From Nocardioides sp. CFH 31398 (GTDB lineage: Bacteria > Actinomycetota > Actinomycetes > Propionibacteriales > Nocardioidaceae): 64,000 nucleotides of DNA. The number at the start of each line of letters is the position of its first letter. The stretch's first letter is position 1. The notes beneath the pieces were generated by a model. That model searched no databases, was not told where the DNA came from, and saw only the letters and a list, made by a program, of their open reading frames with translations. The translations under genes were made by a program, and so were the position numbers. Of the stretch, positions 8,064-18,417 are shown one piece after another. The stretch spans positions 1 through 64,000 of the forward strand of contig NZ_JAKUHT010000029.1 in NCBI RefSeq assembly GCF_022436705.1, written 5' to 3'.

Positions 8064-8735
8064 CTACGCGCCCTCGGTCGCGGCGGCCTCCGCGAGGCGA
8101 CGGAGCTCCGCCACCATCGCGTCGGGGTCGTCGGCGGAGTAGACGGCGCTGCCGGCGACGAACGTGTCCGCCCCGGCCTCGGCGCAGCGGCCGATGGTGT
8201 CGGGCGAGACCCCGCCGTCCACCTGCAGGCGGACCTCGCCGCCGTGCGCGTCGACGAGCGCGCGGGCGCGCCGGATCTTGGGCAGGACGAGGTCGAGGAA
8301 CGACTGGCCGCCGAAGCCGGGCTCGACGGTCATGAGCAGGAGCATGTCGAGCTCGCCGAGCAGGTCGGCGTACGGGTCCACGGGGGTGGCGGGCCTCAGC
8401 GCCATGCTGGCGCGGGCGCCGGCCGACCGGATCTCCCGCGCGAGCCGCACCGGGGCGGCGGCCGCCTCGACGTGGAACGTCACCGAGGCGCACCCCGCCT
8501 CGACGTAGGTCACGGCGTGCCGGTCGACGTCCGCGATCATCAGGTGGGCGTCGAGCGGGACGCTGCTCACCGCGGCCAGCGCCTCGACCATGGTGGGTCC
8601 GAAGGTCAGGTTCGGGACGAAGTGGTTGTCCATGACGTCGACGTGGACGAGGTCGGCGCCGGGGATGCGGGCCACCTCCTCGCCCAGTCGCGCGAAGTCG
8701 GCGTTGAGGATGCTCGGCGTGATCTGGATGCCCAC
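8064..8735 (-). CDS. rpe: Ribulose-phosphate 3-epimerase
   Basis: Rpe interconverts ribulose 5-phosphate and xylulose 5-phosphate in the pentose phosphate pathway; its product pool also feeds riboflavin precursors. The 223-residue TIM barrel shows [14 protein letters not shown] at the N-terminus, the catalytic [18 protein letters not shown] (Asp and metal His), [17 protein letters not shown] and the second catalytic Asp in LQVDGGVS. The C-terminal phosphate-binding loop is VAGSAVY. It lies directly upstream of the rib operon leader on the same strand. Confidence 0.96.
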   Translation of the reverse strand: MGIQITPSILNADFARLGEEVARIPGADLVHVDVMDNHFVPNLTFGPTMVEALAAVSSVPLDAHLMIADVDRHAVTYVEAGCASVTFHVEAAAAPVRLAREIRSAGARASMALRPATPVDPYADLLGELDMLLLMTVEPGFGGQSFLDLVLPKIRRARALVDAHGGEVRLQVDGGVSPDTIGRCAEAGADTFVAGSAVYSADDPDAMVAELRRLAEAAATEGA

Positions 8736-8766
8736 GGCCCGAACCTAGCGGTGCGCCACCGGTGGC

Positions 8767-9783
8767 TCAGCGGTGCGGCTCGATCACCGTCTTGAGACCG
8801 TCGCGGGCCAGGGCACGGTCGAACGCCCCGCCCGCCTCGTCGAGGGCGAAGGTGCGGTCGACGAGGCCGTCGAGGCTCAGACGGCCGGACGCCAGCAGGG
8901 CCAACGCGGCCGGGTAGCTGTCGCGCATGCGCCGGACCGTCGTGAGACGCACACCCTTCCGGCGGGCCAGGTCGGCCGGGAACGAGGTGACGTTGCCGTC
9001 GGGGATGCCCGCCAGGACGACGTCGCCGTCCGGCGCCACGGCCCTCAGCGCCTCGACGAGCGCGTCCGGCGAGCCGCAGGCGTCGTACACGACACCCACG
9101 CCGTCGGGCGCGGTCTCGGCCCAGACGTCCTCCTCGCGGGCCGGGGCGGCGTCCAGGACGGCGTCGACGCCCCCGGGTCCGACCAGCGCGGCCTCCCGCC
9201 GGTGGGCCAGCGGGTCCACGCCGACCACGCGACCGGCGCCGGCCGCGCGGGCGACCCGGCAGACGAGCTGGCCGATGGGTCCCAGACCCACGACGGCGAC
9301 GGTGCCCCCGACCGGCACCCCGACCAGCTGCACGGCGTACGTCGCGACCCCGAGCGGCTCGAGCAGCGCGGCGTCGACGGCGGTGCTGCCCTCGGGCATC
9401 GGGGAGAGCAACCGGGTCGGCCAGGCGATCCGCTCGGCCAGACCGCCCGGCGCAGTGCCGTCGCCGGCGAAGCGGATGGCGCGGCACAGGTTGTGCTTGC
9501 CCGCCTCGCACAGTGCGCACCGCCGGCAGCTGTCCGCCGGGTCGAGCGCGACGACCAGGCCGGCGTACGGGCCGGTGAGGGCACGGCCACCGATCTCGTG
9601 GCCGGGCACGACGGGCTGCGACAGCACGGCGCTGCCGATGCGGCCCTCGTCGTACCAGTGCAGGTCGCTGCCACAGATCCCCAGCGCCTCGACGGCGACG
9701 AGCGTCTCGTCCTCGGCGGGCTCCGGGTCGGGCACCTCGGCCGGGCGAAGGTCGTGGGCGCCGTGCAGCAGGGCGGCCCTCAT
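8767..9783 (-). CDS. Zinc-dependent medium-chain alcohol/polyol dehydrogenase
   Basis: A 338-residue cytosolic NAD(P)-dependent oxidoreductase. Catalytic zinc ligands are seen in GICGSDLHWY (Cys38) and VVPGHEIGG (His-Glu). The structural zinc loop is CRRCALCEAGKHNLC, with four cysteines. The Rossmann motif is VAVVGLGPIGQL. The closest families are sorbitol/threonine dehydrogenases; the Ser-Asp-Leu-His after the zinc Cys fits polyol dehydrogenases. The substrate is not readable. It is followed by rpe after 31 bases, so a sugar or polyol entry role is possible but unproven. Confidence 0.85.
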   Translation of the reverse strand: MRAALLHGAHDLRPAEVPDPEPAEDETLVAVEALGICGSDLHWYDEGRIGSAVLSQPVVPGHEIGGRALTGPYAGLVVALDPADSCRRCALCEAGKHNLCRAIRFAGDGTAPGGLAERIAWPTRLLSPMPEGSTAVDAALLEPLGVATYAVQLVGVPVGGTVAVVGLGPIGQLVCRVARAAGAGRVVGVDPLAHRREAALVGPGGVDAVLDAAPAREEDVWAETAPDGVGVVYDACGSPDALVEALRAVAPDGDVVLAGIPDGNVTSFPADLARRKGVRLTTVRRMRDSYPAALALLASGRLSLDGLVDRTFALDEAGGAFDRALARDGLKTVIEPHR

Positions 9784-9811
9784 GTCGTGCTCACGGCGTC
9801 CTCACGCATCC

Positions 9812-10246
9812 TCACTCGGGCTCCGGTTCCTCGCGGGTCCGGGTGACCTGCAGGGTCTCCATCTCGCACCCCATCGCCTGCAGCGCCCGGACCAGCGCGC
9901 GGGCCATCCGGGGCGCCGACTGCAGCGGGGCCTCCCGCCACAGGGTGGTGCTGTCGGTCGACCACGGCTTCTCCCACCCCTGCGCCAGCAGGGCGTCCAC
10001 CGTCGCCGGGTCGAGGTCCCACTCGCCGCCCCACGACCGGGCACCGACCACCTCGCCGATCAGCACCGACTGCGCGGCCGTCACCGAGACCCAGCGCCGG
10101 GCGGGGACGGGCGGCAGCGGGCCGAGGCCGAAGAACGACCGCTTGCGCGGGCCGGTGTCGTCGCCGACCACGACGCAGTCGTACACGTCCAGCGACAGCA
10201 TGGCGCTCGTGAGCCGTCGGGCCAGGTCGTCCCAGCTGCCTCTCAT
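9812..10246 (-). CDS. Protein of unknown function
   Basis: A 144-residue soluble protein that I cannot assign. It begins SWDDLARRLTSAMLSLDVYDCVVVG and has mixed alpha/beta character with a central stretch AQSVLIGEVVGARSWGGEWDLDPATVDALLAQGWEKPWS, a pattern known from small actinobacterial proteins of unknown role. The C-terminal region is a long helix with a run of acidic residues. It lies between the ligD polymerase gene and the dehydrogenase on the same strand, 13 bases after ligD, and is probably co-transcribed with it. Confidence 0.55.
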   Translation of the reverse strand: MRGSWDDLARRLTSAMLSLDVYDCVVVGDDTGPRKRSFFGLGPLPPVPARRWVSVTAAQSVLIGEVVGARSWGGEWDLDPATVDALLAQGWEKPWSTDSTTLWREAPLQSAPRMARALVRALQAMGCEMETLQVTRTREEPEPE

Positions 10247-10259
10247 CGGCGGAGCCTCC

Positions 10260-11225
10260 TCATCGGTCCTCGTCCCCCGCGCCGTCGGGCTGCTCGGCGC
10301 CGTCGCGCTCGTCGCGGTCCGCCCACTCGAGGAGCGGAGTGACGTCGAAGGCGTGCTCGTCGATGTCCGCGTGGAGGTCGCCGAGCTCGGCGAAGCGCGC
10401 CGGGACCGTGGCGATGGTGAAGTCGTCCGGCTCGACGTCGTCCACCTCGTCCCACGTCACGGGCGTCGAGACGGTGCCGCGGGGCGTCCCGCGGACGGAG
10501 TACGCCGCCGCGATGGTGTGGTCGCGGCTGTTCTGGTTGTAGTCGACGAACAGGTCGGCGGGGTCGCGGTCCTTGCGCCACCAGGCCGTGGTGACGTCGT
10601 CCGCGCGCCGCTCGACCTCGCGGGCGAACGCGAGCGCGGCCCGCCGGACGTCGGCGAAGGGGCGCGGCTCGATGCGCACGTAGACGTGCAGCCCTCGCCC
10701 GCCGCTGGTCTTGGGGAACCCCACCGCGCCGAGCTCGTCGAGCACCTCGTGGACGACGGCGGTGGTGCGCTGCACCGTGGCCCAGTCGCAGTCGGGGCCC
10801 GGGTCGAGGTCGATGCGCCACTCGTCGGGCTCCTCGACGTGGCCGCGGCGGCTGTTCCACGGGTGGAACTCCACGGTCGACATCTGCACCGCCCAGATGA
10901 CGCTGCCCAGCTCGGTGACGCAGAGCTCGTCGGCGGTGCGGTTCCAGCGGGGGAAGTGCAGGCGGACGGTCTCGACCCAGTCGGGGGCGCCCTTCGGCAG
11001 CCGCTTCTGGTGGACCTTCTCCCCCGACAGCCCCGTCGGGAACCGGTGCAGCATGCACGGCCGCTCCCACAGGGCGTTCACGATCCCGGGACCCACCGCG
11101 AGGTAGTAGTCGACGAGGTCCTTCTTGGTGGCGCCGGTCTCGGGGAAGTAGACCCGGTCGGGGTTGCTGACCCGGACCACCCGGTCGTCCACCTCGACCT
11201 CGATCGCCGGACTCGTGCTCGCCAC
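10260..11225 (-). CDS. Stand-alone LigD-type DNA polymerase/primase domain
   Basis: A 321-residue protein of the archaeo-eukaryotic primase superfamily, corresponding to the polymerase domain (PolDom) of LigD in non-homologous end joining. It shows the expected blocks: the N-terminal VSNPDRVYFPETGATKKDL, HRFPTGLSGEKVHQKR, the metal-binding WRIDLDPGP (two Asp), GFPKTSGGRGLHVYV and FVDYNQNSRDHT. No ligase or nuclease domain is attached, so it should act with separate partners in end repair or gap filling. The acidic C-terminal 40 residues are probably disordered. The GTG start follows a TAGGTT box by 6 bases, suggesting leaderless transcription. Confidence 0.88.
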   Translation of the reverse strand: MASTSPAIEVEVDDRVVRVSNPDRVYFPETGATKKDLVDYYLAVGPGIVNALWERPCMLHRFPTGLSGEKVHQKRLPKGAPDWVETVRLHFPRWNRTADELCVTELGSVIWAVQMSTVEFHPWNSRRGHVEEPDEWRIDLDPGPDCDWATVQRTTAVVHEVLDELGAVGFPKTSGGRGLHVYVRIEPRPFADVRRAALAFAREVERRADDVTTAWWRKDRDPADLFVDYNQNSRDHTIAAAYSVRGTPRGTVSTPVTWDEVDDVEPDDFTIATVPARFAELGDLHADIDEHAFDVTPLLEWADRDERDGAEQPDGAGDEDR

Positions 11226-11257
11226 CCGCTCAACCTACGGGTCCTAGCCTGCTGCGC
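11226..11257. promoter_or_regulatory. Divergent pair of leaderless promoters between ligD-polymerase and the AAA ATPase
   Basis: The 32-base gap holds two back-to-back -10 boxes. On the minus strand TAGGTT (11232-11237) is 6 bases before the ligD-polymerase GTG. On the plus strand TAGCCT (11245-11250) is 7 bases before the ATPase GTG. Both transcripts would begin at or near the start codon, and their -35 regions would lie inside the opposite gene. Confidence 0.5.
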
Positions 11258-11995
11258 GTGGACTTCGACCAGCCTCCGGTGCGCCGCTTCACCCTCGCCG
11301 ACCCCGGCGCCCTGCCGCGCGGAGCCTGGCCCGCGACGGTGCCCGCCGTCGCGCAGGTGCTGCGCGAGGGCTTCACGCCGGCGAAGGGCGTCACGATGCT
11401 GGTGGGTGAGAACGGGTCGGGGAAGTCGACGCTGGTCGAGGGGTTCGCGGAGGCGTTCGGCCTCGCCCCGGAGGGCGGGACGCCGTACGGGCGGCACACG
11501 ACGCGTCGCTCCGAGTCGCCGCTCGGGCGGGCGCTGCGGGTCGAGCGAGGTCTCGGGTCCGGACGCTACGGGTTCTTCCTGCGCGCCGAGACCATGCACC
11601 ACTGGTACACGTTCCTCGAGGACAACCCGCCGCCGGACTCGTCGCGCTCGCGCGAGCCGCGCTTCCACGAGATGAGCCACGGCGAGTCGTTCCTCGCCGT
11701 CCTGCGCACCCGCTTCGACTCCCCCGGCTTCTACTGCCTCGACGAGCCCGAGGCGGCGTTGTCCTTCTCCTCGACGCTGGGCCTGATCGGCGCCCTCGCC
11801 TACCTCGTCGCGGACGGCGGGCAGGCCGTCTGCGCCACCCACTCGCCCGTGCTCGCCGCGATGCCGGGCGTCCGGCTGCTCGAGGTCGGCGAGTGGGGCC
11901 TGCGGGAGACCACCTGGGAGGACCTCGAGCTCGTGCGCCACTGGCGCGCCTACCTCGACGCCCCCCAGCGCTACCTCCGGCACGTCGTCGACTGA
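11258..11995 (+). CDS. AAA/ABC-type ATPase of unknown role
   Basis: A 245-residue single-domain ATPase without membrane segments. Walker A is GENGSGKST (about residues 49-57), a signature-like motif MSHGESFLAV stands near 140, Walker B is FYCLDEPEAAL near 160-170 and the switch His is in CATHSP. This layout is that of the AAA_15/SMC-like ABC ATPases seen in DNA repair and in bacterial defence nucleases, but no nuclease domain is attached. It starts back to back with the LigD-type polymerase and shares its 32-base promoter region, which is a weak hint at DNA repair. Confidence 0.7.
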   Translation: MDFDQPPVRRFTLADPGALPRGAWPATVPAVAQVLREGFTPAKGVTMLVGENGSGKSTLVEGFAEAFGLAPEGGTPYGRHTTRRSESPLGRALRVERGLGSGRYGFFLRAETMHHWYTFLEDNPPPDSSRSREPRFHEMSHGESFLAVLRTRFDSPGFYCLDEPEAALSFSSTLGLIGALAYLVADGGQAVCATHSPVLAAMPGVRLLEVGEWGLRETTWEDLELVRHWRAYLDAPQRYLRHVVD

Positions 11996-12032
11996 CGCGG
12001 TCGGCCGCAGGACGTCGAGGGCGACGCGGACG

Positions 12033-13328
12033 TCAGGCGCGGCGGAGGAGGGCCGTGAACATCGCGTCGGTGCCGTCGCGGTGCGGCCAGAGCTGGTCGG
12101 TGGACTCGACGGCGACGTCCGGGGAGTCGGCGTACGGCGCCACGACGTCGCGGGTCTCGGCGAGCACGGGCGAGCAGGTGGCGTAGAGGACGACGCCGCC
12201 CGGGCGGACCAGCCGCAACGCGGAGTCGAGCAGCTGCCGCTGGAGCGGGACGAGGTCGTCGAGGTCCGAGGGACGCCGCCGCCACCGTGACTCCGGGCGC
12301 CGCCGCAGCGCGCCCAGCCCCGTGCAGGGGGCGTCGAGCAGGACGCGGTCGAAGGACCCGGCCTCCCAGGGCCCGTCGCGACCGTCGGCGACCGTCACCT
12401 CGGGCTCGCCCGGCATGCCCGCGAGCGAGCGGCGGACCAGGTCGGCGCGGTGCGGCGCGACCTCGTTGGCGACGAGGTGGGCGCCGCGTCCGGCGGCGAG
12501 GCCCGCCAGGAGCGCGGCCTTGCCGCCCGGTCCGGCGCAGAGGTCGAGCCAGCGGTGGTCCCCGCCGGCCAGCGGCGCGTCGGCCAGGGCGGTCGCGACC
12601 AGCTGGGAGCCCTCGTCCTGCACCCCGGCGAGGCCGTCCCGGACGGCGAGAACGGCGCCGGGGTCCCCGGAGGCGAGCACGACGCCGTACGGCGACCGCG
12701 GGGTCGCGGTGCCCTCGACCTGCGCGAGCAGGTCGGCGCGGGTGAGTCGGCCGGGACGCGCCACCAGGGTCACGGCGGGCGGCGCGTTGTCGGCGGCCAG
12801 CAGGGCGGGCAGCTCGCCGTCGGCGCCGTCGGCGGCCAGGGCCTCGCCGAGGCGCTCGACCACCCACGCCGGGTGGCTGTGACGCAGCGGGAGGTCGTCG
12901 CCGGCCGGGTCGAGGCGGTCGAGCCAGGCCGCGAGGTCGTGCTCGGCGACCCGGCGCAGGACGGCGTTCGCGAACCCGCCGGCACCCGCCCCCGCCCGGT
13001 CCCGGACCAGGTCGACGGTCGTCGAGATCGCGGCGTGCGCGGGGACCCGCATCGCGAGCAGCTGGTGGGCGCCGAGGCGCAGCGCGTCGAGGACCTTCGC
13101 CGGGGTCGAGGCCAGGGGCCGGTCCGTGCAGGCGTCCAGCACGGCGTCGTACGTGCCCCGGCCGCGGAGGGTCCCGGCGGCCAGCTCGGTGGCGAACGCG
13201 GCGTCCCGGCCGCTCAGGCCGGCCTCGCGCAGCACGCGCGGCAGCACCAGGTTGGCGTAGGCGTCGTCGACCCGGACCGCCTTCAGGACCTCGTAGGCGG
13301 CGAGGCGGGAGGGGTCGGGGCGGCTCAC
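12033..13328 (-). CDS. rsmB: 16S rRNA (cytosine-967-C5)-methyltransferase
   Basis: RsmB methylates C967 of 16S rRNA using SAM. The 431-residue protein has an N-terminal NusB-like RNA-binding domain (about 1-140, [20 protein letters not shown]) and a C-terminal Rossmann methyltransferase. The SAM motif is [12 protein letters not shown], motif IV is [20 protein letters not shown] with the release Cys, and motif VI is [11 protein letters not shown] with the nucleophile Cys. The GTG start overlaps the fmt stop by four bases. It converges with the AAA ATPase gene across 37 bases. Confidence 0.93.
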   Translation of the reverse strand: MSRPDPSRLAAYEVLKAVRVDDAYANLVLPRVLREAGLSGRDAAFATELAAGTLRGRGTYDAVLDACTDRPLASTPAKVLDALRLGAHQLLAMRVPAHAAISTTVDLVRDRAGAGAGGFANAVLRRVAEHDLAAWLDRLDPAGDDLPLRHSHPAWVVERLGEALAADGADGELPALLAADNAPPAVTLVARPGRLTRADLLAQVEGTATPRSPYGVVLASGDPGAVLAVRDGLAGVQDEGSQLVATALADAPLAGGDHRWLDLCAGPGGKAALLAGLAAGRGAHLVANEVAPHRADLVRRSLAGMPGEPEVTVADGRDGPWEAGSFDRVLLDAPCTGLGALRRRPESRWRRRPSDLDDLVPLQRQLLDSALRLVRPGGVVLYATCSPVLAETRDVVAPYADSPDVAVESTDQLWPHRDGTDAMFTALLRRA

Positions 13329-14263
13329 CCGAGACGCTCGCCGTCGGCGAGGCGCGCGCCCCGGGCCCAGTCGGCGGCCGGCATCATCCGCTTGCCGGTG
13401 GCCTTGACCTCACCGAGCCGCACCGGGCTGGTGGCGGTGCCGACGTACACGGCGTTCTTGCGGACCACGAGGCTCCCCGGCGCCGGCCGCGCGGCCCGGA
13501 CGTCGTCGGGCACGTCGAGGGCGACCGGGCCCAGCTTGAGCCGGTCCTCGCCGTGGGTCGTCCACGCCCCCGGCGCAGGAGTGCACGAGCGGATGCGGCG
13601 GTCGACGGCGGCGGCGGGCTCGGACCAGTCGACCCGCGCGTCGGCGACCTCGACCTTGGGGGCGTGGGAGACGCCGTCCTCGGGCTGCTCGCGGGCCTCC
13701 AGCGACCCGTCCTCGATGCCGTCGAGGGTCGCGACGAGGAGGTCCGCCCCGGCGACGGCGAGGCGTCCCAGGAGGTCGCCGGCCGTGTCGGTCGGACGGA
13801 CCCGCTCGGTCATGACGCCGAAGGTGGGGCCGGCGTCCATCGCCCGCACGATCCGGAAGGTCGTGGCGCCCGTGAACTCGTCGCCCGCCCGCACGGCGTG
13901 CTGCACCGGCGCGGCACCGCGCCAGGCCGGGAGGAGCGAGAAGTGCAGGTTCACCCAGCCGTGCGGCGGGATGTCGAGCGCGGACTGCGGCAGCAGCGCG
14001 CCGTACGCCACGACGGGGCAGCAGTCCGGCTCCCAGCCCCGCAGGGCCGCCTGGAAGTCCTCCTCGCGCGGGTGGCTCGGCTTCAGCACGGGCACGCCGA
14101 GCTCCTCGGCCGCCTCGGCCACCGGGCTGGCGACGAGCCGTCGCCCCCGACCGGCCGGTGCGTCCGGGCGCGTGACCACGCCCACGAGCTCGTGGCCCGA
14201 GGCGGCGACGGCGCGCAGCGACGGGACGGCGACCTCCGGGGTCCCGGCGAAGACGACCCTCAC
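13325..14263 (-). CDS. fmt: Methionyl-tRNA formyltransferase
   Basis: Fmt formylates initiator Met-tRNA with 10-formyl-THF. The 312-residue protein shows the N-terminal [14 protein letters not shown], the catalytic region [20 protein letters not shown] (SLLP loop and His) and the Asp in [10 protein letters not shown], followed by a beta-barrel tRNA-binding C-domain from about residue 205. Its start is GTG. The gene sits in the conserved def-fmt-rsmB order and overlaps rsmB by four bases, so initiation and rRNA modification genes are expressed together. Confidence 0.96.
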   Translation of the reverse strand: MRVVFAGTPEVAVPSLRAVAASGHELVGVVTRPDAPAGRGRRLVASPVAEAAEELGVPVLKPSHPREEDFQAALRGWEPDCCPVVAYGALLPQSALDIPPHGWVNLHFSLLPAWRGAAPVQHAVRAGDEFTGATTFRIVRAMDAGPTFGVMTERVRPTDTAGDLLGRLAVAGADLLVATLDGIEDGSLEAREQPEDGVSHAPKVEVADARVDWSEPAAAVDRRIRSCTPAPGAWTTHGEDRLKLGPVALDVPDDVRAARPAPGSLVVRKNAVYVGTATSPVRLGEVKATGKRMMPAADWARGARLADGERLG

Positions 14264-14273
14264 AGGCTCCCCC

Positions 14274-14819
14274 TCACAGGCCGAGCCCGCCGGTGACGTG
14301 CGGCGAGACCTGCACGCGCGGCTGCTCGGCGGCGAACCAGTCCGCGGCGCGGACCTCGGCCATCACCCGACGGCGCTCCTCGGTGTCGAGGCGGTCGATG
14401 AACAGCACGCCGTCCAGGTGGTCGGTCTCGTGCTGGATGGCGCGCGCCAGGAGCTCGGAGCCGTGGACGGTCACCGGCTCGCCGTGCATGTCGAAGCCCC
14501 GCGCGACGACGCTCATGGCCCGTCGGCACTCCGCGGTCAGCTCGGGCAGGGACAGGCAGCCCTCGAGGCCCTCCTGCTGCTCCTCGCTGAGCTCGAGCAC
14601 GGGGTTGACCAGGTGACCGACCTCGCCGTGCACCGACCACGTGAAGACCCGCAGGCCGACCCCGATCTGCGGTGCCGCGAGACCGGCGCCGGGGGCGTCG
14701 AGCATCGTGTCGGTGAGGTCGGCGACCAGTCGGCGCAGCTCGGCGTCGAAGTCGGTCACCTCGGCGGCGCGGCGACGCAAGACGGGGTCGCCGAACAGAC
14801 GGACGGGCCGGACGGCCAC
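14274..14819 (-). CDS. def: Peptide deformylase
   Basis: Def removes the formyl group from nascent proteins. The 181-residue enzyme has the three metal-site motifs: [10 protein letters not shown] (about 44-53), EGCLSLPEL (with the metal Cys, about 85-93) and QHETDHLDG (HExxH, about 127-135). CLSLP marks a type often found in Gram-positives and actinobacteria. I prefer the GTG at 14819, giving [13 protein letters not shown], because a GAGAGGAG ribosome-binding site precedes it by a few bases; an upstream start would add 16 unconserved residues. fmt follows after 10 bases. Confidence 0.94.
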   Translation of the reverse strand: MAVRPVRLFGDPVLRRRAAEVTDFDAELRRLVADLTDTMLDAPGAGLAAPQIGVGLRVFTWSVHGEVGHLVNPVLELSEEQQEGLEGCLSLPELTAECRRAMSVVARGFDMHGEPVTVHGSELLARAIQHETDHLDGVLFIDRLDTEERRRVMAEVRAADWFAAEQPRVQVSPHVTGGLGL

Positions 14820-14889
14820 CGGCACTCCTCTCCCCCGGCTCTCGCCGGGGACTTCTCGGGCGAGCACCCGATTCTAGGGAGGCGGGAGG

Positions 14890-17016
14890 TCACAGCCCGG
14901 GCGGGTCGACCTGCACCCGGACGGCCGCCTGCTTGCGGGCCGACCGGGTGCGCTGCAGGTCGCCCAGGACCGTGGACAGCGTCGTCCCGTCCGCGCGCGG
15001 CACCCGCAGGACGAGCCGCTGCAGGTCGGACTCGGTCGGTCCGGTGCCGGCGGCCGGGACCGGCCCGAGCACCGTCACCTGCGGCGGCGGGTCGAGCTGC
15101 GCCAGCACCTCGTCGAGGACGTCGGGCGCGGCGGTCAGCGAGGCCATCCGGGTCGCGGGCGGCAGGCCCGCCTCGGTGCGGACGGCGACCTCGCGGTCGG
15201 CGAACCCGGCCGGGTCCCACCGCACGAGCGCCTGCAGGGCGGGGTGCGACGGGTCGCCGACGGCGACCACCCTCCCGCCGGGCCGGACGAGGCCCGCGGC
15301 CCCGAGCCAGCGCCGCAGGGCCTCCTCGTCGCTGCGGAGGTCGACCCGGCCGAGCGTCAGCCAGGTGTCGAGCAGGACCACGGCGGCGTACCCGTCGCCC
15401 TCGACGACCGGTTCCGCCCCCGGCGTCGCCACGACCACCGCGGGCTCGTCGCCCACGGTGGCGAGGACCTGCTCGCCGCTGGAGGACCGCATCCGCGCGC
15501 CGGGCAGGGCGCGACCCAGCTCCTCGACCGTGCGGTCCGAGCCCCGCACGGGGGCCCGCAGGCCACGGGAGCCGCAGACCGCGCAGCGGTGGTCGTCGGC
15601 CCGCTGCCCGCACCACCGGCAGGTCGGCACCCCTCCGGCTGCGGTGACCGCGAGCGGCCCGGCGCACCGGGCGCAGCGCGCCGGGGTGCGGCAGGTCTCG
15701 CACGCCAGGCTGGGCGCGTAGCCCGCCCGCGGCACCTGGACCAGAACCGGCCCCGGGTCGGCGCCGGTCAGGGCGTCGCGCACGAGGTCGCGCGCCGCCG
15801 TCGGGAACCGGGCGGCCCGCCCGGCGGGGTCGCGGGCGACCTCGCGGTCGTCGGCGCCCGCCACGTGCACGGAGACCCGCGCCCGGAGCGTCTCCCGGGT
15901 CGGTGCGATGGCGTGCGCCCAGCCGGAGTGCACGAGCTGCGCGCCCTCGACCGTCCGGGTGAAGCCGCCCACGAGGACGGCGGTGTCCTGCTGCGTGGCC
16001 CGCAGCAGGAGGGTCTCCCGGGCGTGGGGGTACGGCGCACGCGGCTCGGAGAAGAGGTCGTCGCCGTCGTCCCAGATCGCCACGAGGCCGAGGTCGGCCA
16101 CCGGCGCCAGCGCGGCGGCGCGGGTGCCGACGACGACGCGGACGGCGCCGCGGGAGACGGCGAGGAAGTCGCGGTAGCGACGGGAGGGTCCGGCGTCCGC
16201 GCGCAGGGCGACGTGGCGGCCCTCGCCGAGCGCCGCGGTGAGCGCCGCCGAGACCCGGTCGACGTCGCGGCCGTCCGGGACGCAGATCAGCGCACCCTGG
16301 CCCGCCGCGTCGGCGACGGCCGCCGCGGTGGCGAGCATCGCCGGCCAGTCGGCGCCCGGCGCCGCCGTCCACACCGCCCGGGGCCGGGGGCCGTCGCTGC
16401 CCTCGGCCAGGTGCGCGAGGAAGGCCTCCGCGGGCTCGTGGTCCACCCAGGCCGCGGTGGCGGCGGCGAGCGCGGGCCCCGGCGCGGGCGGCTCCGGGGC
16501 GGGCGGGGTGTCCTGCTTCTCCACCGTCGCGTGGCGGGGCGGGACCGCGAGCCTCAGGACGTCGCCGCGCGTCCCCGCGTAGCGCCGCGCGACGGTGGCG
16601 GTCAGGGTCGCGACCTCCGGGTGGAGCACCCGCTCGGCGCTCACCACCCGCCGCAGCGGGCGCAGGGTCCCGCCGTGCTCGCTGGCGTCGCGGCGGGCGA
16701 CGACGAAGCCGTCGACGTCCTGCCCGGCGAAGCGCACCTTGACCCGGACGCCGGGCCGGGCGGTCTCGGCGGCGTCGGCCGGCACCAGGTAGTCGAAGGG
16801 CCGGTCGAGGTGTGCCAGGGGCACGTCGACCAGCACCGAGGCGACCGGGTCGACCTCCGCCACGGGCTTCGGGGGCTTCTTCTCCCGTGCCTCCGCCCGC
16901 TTCCGCGACGCCCGCGCCGTCGAGCGCACGACCTCGGGCAGGAGGGCCGGCTGGCCGGCGTCCTGCTCGTGGTGGCGGCCCGGGTCGTGGCCCGGGCCGG
17001 GGTCGGAGTGCGTCAC
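14890..17016 (-). CDS. priA: Primosomal protein N' (PriA), helicase-motif-deficient actinobacterial form
   Basis: A 708-residue PriA homologue. It keeps the N-terminal DNA-binding domain (VLVDVPLAHLDRPFDYLVP, about 62-80) and the zinc-binding cysteines CETCRTPARCARC and CRWCGQRADDHRCAVCG in the helicase region. However, there is no Walker A lysine motif where one is expected, and the DEEH box is replaced by AIWDDGDD, so ATP hydrolysis is unlikely. This loss is characteristic of actinobacterial PriA, whose role is then structural in replication restart. The gene starts 79 bases after metK, with GTG as start codon. Confidence 0.9.
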   Translation of the reverse strand: MTHSDPGPGHDPGRHHEQDAGQPALLPEVVRSTARASRKRAEAREKKPPKPVAEVDPVASVLVDVPLAHLDRPFDYLVPADAAETARPGVRVKVRFAGQDVDGFVVARRDASEHGGTLRPLRRVVSAERVLHPEVATLTATVARRYAGTRGDVLRLAVPPRHATVEKQDTPPAPEPPAPGPALAAATAAWVDHEPAEAFLAHLAEGSDGPRPRAVWTAAPGADWPAMLATAAAVADAAGQGALICVPDGRDVDRVSAALTAALGEGRHVALRADAGPSRRYRDFLAVSRGAVRVVVGTRAAALAPVADLGLVAIWDDGDDLFSEPRAPYPHARETLLLRATQQDTAVLVGGFTRTVEGAQLVHSGWAHAIAPTRETLRARVSVHVAGADDREVARDPAGRAARFPTAARDLVRDALTGADPGPVLVQVPRAGYAPSLACETCRTPARCARCAGPLAVTAAGGVPTCRWCGQRADDHRCAVCGSRGLRAPVRGSDRTVEELGRALPGARMRSSSGEQVLATVGDEPAVVVATPGAEPVVEGDGYAAVVLLDTWLTLGRVDLRSDEEALRRWLGAAGLVRPGGRVVAVGDPSHPALQALVRWDPAGFADREVAVRTEAGLPPATRMASLTAAPDVLDEVLAQLDPPPQVTVLGPVPAAGTGPTESDLQRLVLRVPRADGTTLSTVLGDLQRTRSARKQAAVRVQVDPPGL

Positions 17017-17095
17017 GTGGCCGATCCTGGCAGCGACCGCCGACAGGTCACGGGTCCCCGTCCACAGGCCCCGGACCGGTGGCCCGGTGCGGTGC

Positions 17096-18286
<1,191 letters not shown>

Positions 18287-18338
18287 GGGCTCAGCTCCTG
18301 TGAGGTGGGATGGGGCCCCCTGCGGACCCGGTCCGTCA

Positions 18339-18344
18339 ACCCTA
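18339..18344 (-). promoter_or_regulatory. Possible -10 box of a metK promoter
   Basis: TAGGGT on the minus strand lies within the coaBC-metK gap, about 50 bases before the metK start. The same hexamer stands at the expected place before carA and pyrR. No clear -35 is seen, so this is a weak call. Confidence 0.3.
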
Positions 18345-18417
18345 ACCAGATCGATGGTCGATGCCCGCACCCGGACGAGTCGTGGGCACGGCCGCCCCGG
18401 AGGGGGTCAGGGACTCC

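Noticed and set aside
14890-17016. priA as a decayed pseudogene because helicase motifs are missing
   Set aside because: The frame is intact, zinc cysteines are kept, and loss of helicase motifs is normal for actinobacterial PriA.
18287-18417. A SAM riboswitch before metK
   Set aside because: The 131-base gap shows none of the conserved blocks of known SAM riboswitch classes; only a possible -10 and a normal ribosome-binding site are visible.
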